Of a stretch of DNA of 6,147 nucleotides, positions 1 through 5,061 are shown piece after piece. Both the position numbers and the translations under genes were made by a program. The stretch is taken from the NCBI GenBank assembly GCA_964592815.1, contig CAZQGE010000065.1:1-6147 (forward strand). The letters run 5' to 3'. Position 1 is the stretch's first letter, and every line of letters begins with the position of its first letter. This DNA is from CAZQGE01 sp964592815. GTDB taxonomy: Bacteria > Bacillota > Clostridia > Christensenellales > CAG-917. The notes beneath the pieces were generated by a model. The model saw only the letters and a list, made by a program, of their open reading frames with translations, had not been told where the DNA came from and searched no databases.

Positions 1-144
1 ATCGACATTTATATACTTTTCAACCTTATACTGACACAAGTTTTTCTTTTATTTCAAGTATGAGAACAAAAAAAAATTTTTAAGACATAAAAAATGTATT
101 ATTTAAGCGTAAAAATACATATTAAAAAATAAAATAGGCACAAA
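1..144. other. AT-rich intergenic stretch at the left edge
   Basis: No coding region or RNA gene can be supported here. The sequence is dominated by A and T runs. A weak A/T-only inverted repeat (ATGTATT at 94-100, AATACAT at 114-120) could form a hairpin with a 13-nt loop. Read on the minus strand, the leftmost 40 bases contain TATAAG and TATATA stretches that might belong to a promoter for a gene beyond the window. No convincing -35/-10 pair at proper spacing was found, so this remains a guess. Confidence 0.4.
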
Positions 145-169
145 AAAACGGACTTTTATAGTCCGTTTT
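145..169 (-). terminator. Intrinsic terminator after the HAD phosphatase gene
   Basis: A perfect 10-bp stem (AAAACGGACT at 145-154 against AGTCCGTTTT at 160-169) closes a 5-nt loop. On the minus strand it is followed by a run of seven T, starting about 20 nt after the stop codon of the HAD gene. The arms are A-rich on one side and T-rich on the other, so it could also stop transcription arriving on the plus strand. It marks the end of the ddh-HAD transcript. Confidence 0.9.
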
Positions 170-189
170 AACGTATAATCATTTGCTTT

Positions 190-837
190 TTAGCTTAAAA
201 ATTCAAGAACATCTTGCGGTGTTGAAAGAATATATTTTGCATTATGTTCTTCAAATTCCGCTCTATTTCCGTAACCCCACAAAATTGCCATAGTATCAAT
301 GCCACATTCTCTTGCGCCGTCAATGTCATATTTTCTATCGCCAATCATCAAAATTTGTGACCTATCTTCAATTTTCAAGTTTTCAATTACGTATTCAATT
401 ACAAGAGCTTTTGTATCTCTTGACAAGTCGGTTTCTGCACCACCTACAAAGTCAAAATACTTGTGAAAGCCAAAGTAATCAATGATTTTATCGGTAAATA
501 CAATAGGCTTTGAAGTTGCAACTGCCAAACTTTTTCCTTTATCCTTTAAGCCCTTCAAAAGCATTTCAACACCATCAAACATTTTGCAGTCCATCCAGCC
601 TTCTTTTTCATAAAGACCGCGATAGAACACCAAAAACTTTTCAGCTTCCTCAGGGGTTACGCCAAAGTTTTCTTTCATTCCTACACGAAAAGGAGGCCCT
701 ATCATTTTATGCAAAATTTCATCGGTATAGCTAAATCCGAATTTATCAAGTGCATACGCTATACATTTTTTAATTCCGCTTTGCGTATCACATAAAGTGC
801 CATCTAAATCAAAGAATATGTATTTATAATTTTTCAA
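190..837 (-). CDS. HAD-superfamily hydrolase, subfamily IA (phosphoglycolate phosphatase / 5'-nucleotidase-like)
   Basis: This is a cytoplasmic phosphatase of 215 residues, the usual length for the family. The four HAD motifs are visible. DLDGT supplies the nucleophile D10 and the acid/base D12. ATSK (107-110) carries the motif II Ser. RDTK gives K143. GDRKYD (166-171) holds the Mg-binding acidic residues. A helical C1 cap lies at roughly 15-85. The C-terminal pattern GIDTMAILWGYG with a following AKYI resembles the HAD_5NT-like branch near phosphoglycolate phosphatase, but the substrate cannot be read from sequence. The start is a TTG at 835-837 with a GAGG ribosome binding site 8 nt upstream; no ATG lies near the DLDGT motif. 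It follows ddh by 51 bp on the same strand and is probably co-transcribed with it. An intrinsic terminator follows. Confidence 0.9.
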   Translation of the reverse strand: MKNYKYIFFDLDGTLCDTQSGIKKCIAYALDKFGFSYTDEILHKMIGPPFRVGMKENFGVTPEEAEKFLVFYRGLYEKEGWMDCKMFDGVEMLLKGLKDKGKSLAVATSKPIVFTDKIIDYFGFHKYFDFVGGAETDLSRDTKALVIEYVIENLKIEDRSQILMIGDRKYDIDGARECGIDTMAILWGYGNRAEFEEHNAKYILSTPQDVLEFLS

Positions 838-860
838 TTATTTTTCCTCTTTTCAAAATT

Positions 861-879
861 GAAGCGTCTTTCGACGCTC
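861..879 (-). other. Stem-loop with GAAA loop between ddh and the HAD gene
   Basis: On the minus strand AGCGTC and GACGCT form a 6-bp stem closed by a GAAA (GNRA-type) tetraloop (stem arms 863-868 and 873-878). With one bulged T the stem extends by three more pairs. It lies between the ddh stop and the HAD ribosome binding site. On the minus strand only four T follow shortly after, so as a terminator it would be leaky. It may instead act as an mRNA-stabilising or partial termination element. On the plus strand a T run follows, but no plus-strand gene ends here. Confidence 0.5.
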
Positions 880-888
880 AATATTTTT

Positions 889-1860
889 TTATATTATATG
901 CTCCAAAAGTTCTTGTCTTGTCCCGCTGAAAAGTTCAAACATTGGAATATCAACAATAGTTCTCGCTCCTCTTTCGCCCTTTGCAAACATTCTTACATTT
1001 GCTCTCACAAAATTCATAAGCACGTTCGCTGTAAAATCTGGGTTGCTGTCAAGTTTCAATGAAAATTCCAAACTATCCGCCGTTTCATTGCTTATTCCCG
1101 AACGCATAACAAAACCGCCGTGTGGCATTCCTCTGTGATTTTTTTCAAATTCTTCATCAGTAATAAAATGAACAACTGTGTCATAATCAGAAAAATAGTT
1201 TGGCATAGTTTTTATTTGTCTTTCAATTTCAGTTTTGTCAGCATTTTCGGCAACAACCAAAAAACATTCTCTCAAATGCTTTTCACGCGTGGTAAGATTT
1301 CCACCTTTCCCAGCTCGCGTAAGTTCCAAAGCATTTTCCTTTGGAATTGTATATTGTATGCCTTTCAAAACTCCGTTTATTTTTCTAATTGCTTCAGAGT
1401 GTCCTTGCGATACACCCTTTCCCCAAAACGTTTGAGTATTCCCGTCAGGCAAAACTCCTTGAAATACCGTTCTCATAAGAGAAAACAAACCTGGGTCCCA
1501 ACCGATGCCAACAAAACTCAAATGTCCGCTTTCAGTTGCTGCTTTTTCCATATTAGTAACATATTCAAACATTTTTGCGTGGGTATCAAAGCTGTCAACC
1601 GTATTAAAAGATTTTGCCATTTTAAGTCCCAAAGAAGTCAAATCGTTTGCAGAACCCGTGCACAATGCCAAAACGTCAATTTTATCCTTAAAATTTTCCA
1701 AATCATCTTGACGATAAAACTTTGTGCCGTAAGGTGACGACATTGTTTCAGGGTCACGTCTAGTAAAAACGCCCACTATTTGAATGTCTTGTGAGTTGAC
1801 TGCGATTTTTTCACACGCTCTGCCAAGATTGCCATATCCTACAACTGCAAATTTTATCAT
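889..1860 (-). CDS. ddh: meso-Diaminopimelate D-dehydrogenase
   Basis: Ddh reductively aminates L-2-amino-6-oxopimelate (tetrahydrodipicolinate) with NADPH and ammonia to give meso-diaminopimelate in one step. This feeds lysine synthesis and peptidoglycan cross-links. The 323-residue protein has the family length. Visible features are the Rossmann nucleotide loop GYGNLG (8-13), LCTGSAND (66-73), VDSFDTH (88-94), the hallmark GWDPGLFS (120-127), FWGKGVSQGHSEA (145-157), the MPNYF motif (219-223), MPHGG (245-249) and LDSNPDFTA (270-278). This follows the Corynebacterium glutamicum enzyme along its whole length. I chose the ATG at 1858-1860 because GGAGG lies 6 nt upstream of it. An in-frame ATG four codons earlier overlaps that ribosome binding site and is unlikely to be used. 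The gene has its own promoter, diverges from mazF and leads a likely two-gene transcript with the HAD phosphatase. Confidence 0.96.
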   Translation of the reverse strand: MIKFAVVGYGNLGRACEKIAVNSQDIQIVGVFTRRDPETMSSPYGTKFYRQDDLENFKDKIDVLALCTGSANDLTSLGLKMAKSFNTVDSFDTHAKMFEYVTNMEKAATESGHLSFVGIGWDPGLFSLMRTVFQGVLPDGNTQTFWGKGVSQGHSEAIRKINGVLKGIQYTIPKENALELTRAGKGGNLTTREKHLRECFLVVAENADKTEIERQIKTMPNYFSDYDTVVHFITDEEFEKNHRGMPHGGFVMRSGISNETADSLEFSLKLDSNPDFTANVLMNFVRANVRMFAKGERGARTIVDIPMFELFSGTRQELLEHII

Positions 1861-1888
1861 AAGTGCCTCCATAGCTAAATATAAAAAA

Positions 1889-1917
1889 ATAATAACTCAA
1901 TTAACCGCTTTTGACAA
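1889..1917 (-). promoter_or_regulatory. Sigma-A type promoter of ddh
   Basis: On the minus strand TTGTCA (1912-1917, 5/6 match to the -35 consensus) and TATTAT (1889-1894, 5/6 match to the -10 consensus) are separated by exactly 17 bp. The predicted transcript starts near 1882, giving a leader of about 20 nt that contains the GGAGG ribosome binding site of ddh. This is the best-formed promoter in the window. Confidence 0.75.
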
Positions 1918-1951
1918 GTAAGTGAAAAAACTTTTATCAAAATGTCATAAT
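1911..1951 (+). promoter_or_regulatory. Probable mazF promoter region
   Basis: Two overlapping readings are possible on the plus strand. One is a perfect TTGACA (1911-1916) with TATCAA (1935-1940) after an 18-bp spacer. The other is an extended -10, TGT followed by CATAAT (1943-1951), without a good -35. The TTGACA shares its bases with the -35 of the divergent ddh promoter, so the match may be a by-product of that box. Either choice gives mazF a leader of about 80-90 nt. Confidence 0.35.
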
Positions 1952-2038
1952 TTTTAGATTTTCACCAAAATTGAATGATATTGCATAAGTTGTAAAGGTT
2001 AAAAAAACAAAAACTAGTCAATACTACGGGATATGGAT

Positions 2039-2386
2039 ATGGTAAAACGCGGAGAACTTTATTATGCAGATTTAAGCCCTGTTGTGGGCAGCGAACAAGG
2101 CGGAGTGCGTCCCGTTTTGATTGTGCAAAACGATGTCGGAAATAAATATAGTCCGACAATTATTGCTGCGGCAATCACTTCACAATTAGACAAAGCAAAA
2201 CTACCTACACACATACAAATTCCAGCCGAGCAATACGGACTTCCAAAAGATTCCGTAATACTTTTAGAGCAAATAAGAACGATTGATAAAAAACGTCTTA
2301 AAGAAAAAATCGGCGAACTTCCGCCGAATATGATGTCAAGAGTCAATGAAGCATTGCTTGTTTCGCTAGGTTTTTTTGAAACTTAA
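2039..2386 (+). CDS. mazF: MazF/PemK-family endoribonuclease toxin (EndoA/NdoA type)
   Basis: This 115-residue protein belongs to the MazF family of sequence-specific mRNA interferases. It aligns closely with the Bacillus subtilis EndoA/NdoA protein, which cleaves UACAU. The N-terminal block VKRGELYYADLSPVVGSEQ, the GGVRPVLIVQND stretch and the ILLEQIRTIDKKRL block are all preserved. The catalytic pair inferred from B. subtilis (Arg in GGVRP, Thr in AAAITS) is present as R24 and T47, so the toxin looks intact. I chose the ATG at 2039, which has GGGA about 7 nt upstream and matches the family N-terminus. The in-frame ATG at 2033 would add Met-Asp but has no spaced ribosome binding site. No antitoxin gene lies upstream (170-bp intergenic region, closed by stops) or downstream (8 bp to the nnrD stop on the other strand). 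The cleavage specificity here is inferred. Confidence 0.95.
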   Translation: MVKRGELYYADLSPVVGSEQGGVRPVLIVQNDVGNKYSPTIIAAAITSQLDKAKLPTHIQIPAEQYGLPKDSVILLEQIRTIDKKRLKEKIGELPPNMMSRVNEALLVSLGFFET

Positions 2387-2394
2387 AATTAAAT

Positions 2395-3288
2395 TTATAA
2401 GCTATTCAAAGCTATAATATCATCAATTACACTTGGAATTTGATTTATAATATCATCTACCGTATGAGAAAACTCATTGGTTTTGCTGTTCTCAGCGCAT
2501 TGTCCCAAGATATAGCAACCTGCAACAGCAGACAAAAGCAGATTTTTTGAAAAGCCAGCCAATCCCAAAATTATCCCGTCCAAAACGTCGCCACTTCCAC
2601 CTTTTGCCAATTTAGAATTACCAAAATGACATTTATAAACTGCCTTTCCGTCAGAAATTGTGGTTACGTAATTTTTCAAAACTACAACGGCATTATGTTG
2701 TTTTGCATATTCTAAGCATATTTTTTCAGCATTTTCAATCACGTTTTCTGCGGACGTGTCAACAAGTTTTGCCATTTCACCTATATGCGGAGTTAAAATC
2801 GCTCTGTTATCAAAATCAAATTCCCTAGTTTTTGCAAGCGCGTCAGCGTCAATGATAATATTGCAATTTGAGTTCTTTAATAAATAATTCACAATCTTGT
2901 CTGCTTCACCGTCAGCCATACCCATTCCGATTGCAAAAGTAGCATTCTTTTTTACTAAATTTTCAAATTGCGTTCTGTCAAAAACTATGCTTTTTCCATT
3001 CGTTTTAAGCGGATAGATTGCCGAATATCTTACTTTTGAATAAAACGCATTTGCAAGAAATTCAGGCACAGCCAAAACACTTGTTCCTATCCCTGAAAGC
3101 ATTGATGCCTTTCCAAGTCCAACTAAAATTTCTGCCAAAGCATCTGCCGAAAACTGTGGCGCGCCAACATAATTAGAACTACCGCCAACTACTATACCTT
3201 GCCCAAAATCCGACTTGTTCTTTGTTTGGTCACGCGCTACAAAAATTGGTTTTATCATTTCAAAAACTTGTTTTTTGTCAATCTTCAT
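2395..3288 (-). CDS. nnrD: ADP-dependent (S)-NAD(P)H-hydrate dehydratase
   Basis: NnrD (CARKD family, ribokinase-like fold) converts hydrated, damaged NADH and NADPH back to the active coenzymes, using ADP in bacteria. The 297 residues show the family landmarks: GGSSNYVGAPQFSADAL (35-51), IDADAL (146-151), LTPHIGEM (165-172) and the nucleotide-binding GNSKLAKGGSGDVLDG (223-238). The partner epimerase domain (NnrE), often fused at the N-terminus, is absent, so this is the stand-alone dehydratase. The start is uncertain. The ATG at 3286-3288 fits the family but has only a weak GAAAG ahead of it. An in-frame TTG at 3315 would add nine residues. In either case the gene overlaps the end of recX (by 11 bp with the ATG), suggesting translational coupling. 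Its stop lies 8 bp from that of the convergent mazF. Confidence 0.93.
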   Translation of the reverse strand: MKIDKKQVFEMIKPIFVARDQTKNKSDFGQGIVVGGSSNYVGAPQFSADALAEILVGLGKASMLSGIGTSVLAVPEFLANAFYSKVRYSAIYPLKTNGKSIVFDRTQFENLVKKNATFAIGMGMADGEADKIVNYLLKNSNCNIIIDADALAKTREFDFDNRAILTPHIGEMAKLVDTSAENVIENAEKICLEYAKQHNAVVVLKNYVTTISDGKAVYKCHFGNSKLAKGGSGDVLDGIILGLAGFSKNLLLSAVAGCYILGQCAENSKTNEFSHTVDDIINQIPSVIDDIIALNSL

Positions 3289-3823
3289 AACTGCTTTCAA
3301 ACGCCCCTTCTTCAAACAATAAACCTATAACTTTTGAAATTACAGTTGATGAATACCCTTTTTGATAAAGATAAGAACCAACTTTGCCATTATCGCAAGG
3401 TTTAATCTTTTTTTGTTTTGTATATTTTTCCGCAATTTTCAAAGCTACGTCAGTTTCTTCTTCATCAGAAAATAAGTCGTGTAGTGCATTTTGCGCAAGC
3501 AATGCGTCAACACCTTTTTCGGTTGTCAATTTGTATAGCATTTTTTTTGCGCCTATTTTCTTTTTATAGCTCTCAACGAATGCTTTTACATATTCATCAT
3601 CATCTATATAGTGATAGACTTTTGCCCTTTCTACTGCATTTTCAACTTCATTTTTGTGATAACCTTTTTTATATAGGCGTTCAACGACTTCTTTTTCTGA
3701 ACGCGGACAAACGGCAAGATATTTGAGCGCTACTTCATACGCCTCATTATACCTTTCCATAAATTCAAAATTTTGGTTTTCACAATTTTGGTTTTCACAA
3801 TTTTCTAAAAATTCAAAATACAT
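3278..3823 (-). CDS. recX: Regulatory protein RecX
   Basis: RecX binds RecA filaments and modulates, usually inhibits, recombinase activity in the cytoplasm. The 181-residue protein has the expected all-helical, three-repeat layout. The first repeat runs from about 26 to 70 (ALKYLAVCPRSEKEVVERLYKKGY, then VENAVERAKVYHYIDDDEY). The second starts near 78 (FVESYKKKIGAKKMLYKL). The third is near 145-175 (KVGSYLYQKGYSSTVISKVI). The ATG at 3821-3823 is favoured by an AAGAGAG ribosome binding site about 5 nt upstream. The later Met at 3758-3760, where family homology begins, has none. Between these two Met codons lies an odd low-complexity segment with the five-residue unit CENQN twice. The gene is probably the first of a recX-nnrD transcript. 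No recA is present in the window. Confidence 0.9.
   Translation of the reverse strand: MYFEFLENCENQNCENQNFEFMERYNEAYEVALKYLAVCPRSEKEVVERLYKKGYHKNEVENAVERAKVYHYIDDDEYVKAFVESYKKKIGAKKMLYKLTTEKGVDALLAQNALHDLFSDEEETDVALKIAEKYTKQKKIKPCDNGKVGSYLYQKGYSSTVISKVIGLLFEEGAFESSYED
3770..3799. repeat. Perfect 15-bp tandem duplication inside recX
   Basis: The unit ATTTTGGTTTTCACA occurs twice in direct succession (3770-3784 and 3785-3799). It is in frame with recX and encodes CENQN twice. An 11-bp direct repeat (AAATTCAAAAT at 3761-3771 and 3809-3819) flanks the segment at a 48-bp offset, which is also a whole number of codons. Confidence 0.9.
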
Positions 3824-3839
3824 ATCACTCTCTTTTCAA

Positions 3840-3926
3840 ATTATAGCTGTGTATTTTGCAAAATCATAATTGTTTTTATTATATCTTTCCTATTTTGCAA
3901 AATTACGTTTAATTTACAATATTGTA
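3840..3926 (-). promoter_or_regulatory. Probable recX-nnrD promoter and operator region with twin palindromes
   Basis: On the minus strand two TATAAT boxes occur (3878-3883 and 3840-3845). A perfect 12-bp palindrome ATTTTGCAAAAT lies just upstream of each (3892-3903 and 3853-3864), 8 and 7 nt from its box. The upstream box would start transcription near 3871 and leave a 48-nt leader. The downstream box would start inside the ribosome binding site and is probably not the main promoter. No clear -35 hexamer precedes either box. A third palindrome, TACAATATTGTA (3915-3926), overlaps an extended -10-like TGCTACAAT. The palindromes could bind a regulator; which one cannot be told from sequence. 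Confidence 0.5.
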
Positions 3927-3948
3927 GCACAGAAAAAGTCAAAATAAA

Positions 3949-3973
3949 AGGCTTTTGATTTTTTCAAAAGCCT
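3949..3973 (-). terminator. Intrinsic terminator after ilvE
   Basis: Read on the minus strand, AGGCTTTTGA and TCAAAAGCCT form a 10-bp perfect stem around an AAAAA loop, followed by TTTATTTT. It begins about 24 nt after the ilvE stop codon and separates the tyrS-yigZ-ilvE operon from the recX promoter region. Confidence 0.92.
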
Positions 3974-3996
3974 AATAGTTTTATAAATTATAAACC

Positions 3997-5061
3997 TTAT
4001 TTTTTGATGTGATAAACCCAACCGAACTCATCGTCATAGCGTTCTGTTTGAATGCCTGTGAGTTTGTCGTAAAGCCAAGCGGTAATTTTGCCCATTTCGC
4101 CGTTGTTGATTGTCATAACCAAATCTTTATATGCAATGGTGCCGACAGGAGAAATAACAGCAGCTGTGCCAGTTCCAAAGGCTTCGTTTAACTTACCATT
4201 TTTATAAGCGTCAACAACTTCTTGAATTGTGACGTGGCGTTCTTCAACATTATAGCCGTATTTACGCAAAATATTAAGTGCGCTATCACGCGTAATTCCA
4301 CGCAAAATTGAGCCGTCCAACATTGGAGTAACAACAGTTCCGTCAATGACAAAAGCCATATTCATAGCTCCGACTTCTTCAACGTATTTCTTTTCTGCTC
4401 CGTCAAGCCAAAGCACTTGGTCATAACCCTTTTCTTTTGCACGTTCGCCAGCAAGCAATGAGCAAGCATAGTTACCCATACATTTTGCTTCGCCTGTGCC
4501 ACCCTTAGACGCTCTTGTAAGTTCGTCCTCAACAATAAGTTTTGTGGGTTGCAAGCCGTTTGCATAGTAGCTTCCAACAGGTGAAAGAATTATTGTAAGC
4601 AAAAATCTCTTTGAGGGGTGAACACCCAAGAAAGGTTCTGTGCCAAACATAAATGGACGAACGTAAAGCGATGTACCTGGCAAAGTTGGAATCCATTCTT
4701 CCTCCAATTTTACAAGTTCAACAAGCCCTTCAAGAGCTTTGTCAATGTCAAACGTCGCCATACAAAGACGTTCTGCACTTCTGTTCATACGGACAAAGTT
4801 GTCACGTGGACGGAACATCGTTATTTCGCCCTTAGGATTTTTGTAGGCTTTAAGCCCTTCAAATATTCCTTGACCATAGTGCAAAGAACAGCAAGCGGGG
4901 TTGATTTTGAAATCATCGTAAGGCACGATTTCCATTTCTTGCCAGCCACCTTTGGCTGCGTCGTACTCCCAAGTGAGCATATGGTCAGTAAAGAATTTTC
5001 CGAAACCGAGTTTTGAAAAATCAGGTTTTTGTTTTCTTTCTTTAACCAATGTAATTTTCAT
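3997..5061 (-). CDS. ilvE: Branched-chain-amino-acid aminotransferase
   Basis: This PLP-dependent fold-type IV enzyme exchanges the amino group between glutamate and the 2-oxo acids of leucine, isoleucine and valine. The 354 residues match the longer, eukaryote-like BCAT class (ilvE_II). The N-terminal domain holds LHYGQGIFEGLKAYK (60-74) and FRPRDNFVRMNRSAERL (83-99). The PLP lysine is K193 in GTGEAKCMGNYA. E229 in VEEVGAMN is the likely contact to the pyridine nitrogen. GTGTAAVISPVG (296-307) binds the cofactor phosphate. The start ATG overlaps the yigZ stop (ATGA), and its ribosome binding site AAGGAG, 5 nt ahead of the ATG, is formed by the last codons of yigZ. This implies coupled translation. 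No other ilv or leu genes are present here, so the enzyme is encoded apart from its pathway. An intrinsic terminator follows. Confidence 0.96.
   Translation of the reverse strand: MKITLVKERKQKPDFSKLGFGKFFTDHMLTWEYDAAKGGWQEMEIVPYDDFKINPACCSLHYGQGIFEGLKAYKNPKGEITMFRPRDNFVRMNRSAERLCMATFDIDKALEGLVELVKLEEEWIPTLPGTSLYVRPFMFGTEPFLGVHPSKRFLLTIILSPVGSYYANGLQPTKLIVEDELTRASKGGTGEAKCMGNYACSLLAGERAKEKGYDQVLWLDGAEKKYVEEVGAMNMAFVIDGTVVTPMLDGSILRGITRDSALNILRKYGYNVEERHVTIQEVVDAYKNGKLNEAFGTGTAAVISPVGTIAYKDLVMTINNGEMGKITAWLYDKLTGIQTERYDDEFGWVYHIKK

Noticed and set aside
1120..1737. Long open frame (205 codons) on the plus strand
   Set aside because: It lies entirely antisense to ddh, which is conserved along its full length. 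The translation is rich in Phe, Ser, Lys and Arg with no recognisable motif, as expected of an AT-rich shadow frame.
1861..1872. Upstream ATG start of ddh adding four residues (MEAL)
   Set aside because: This ATG overlaps the GGAGG ribosome binding site of the ATG at 1858-1860, and the family begins at the later Met.
1962..2346. Minus-strand open frames over mazF (1962-2159 and 2062-2346), considered as a possible antitoxin
   Set aside because: Both are antisense to mazF codons and resemble no MazE, AbrB or ribbon-helix-helix antitoxin. An antisense RNA remains possible, but there is no sequence support for a protein.
3384..3726. Plus-strand open frames opposite recX
   Set aside because: These are shadows of the recX reading frame; the translations are low-complexity Phe/Ser/His-rich sequence without motifs.
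3824..3948. LexA (SOS) operator ahead of recX
   Set aside because: No GAAC-N4-GTTC type site is present on either strand in this gap; the palindromes there have a different sequence.
4618..5016. Open frame of 132 codons on the plus strand
   Set aside because: It is antisense to the conserved N-terminal part of ilvE, with no recognisable domain and no promoter or ribosome binding site that I could see.
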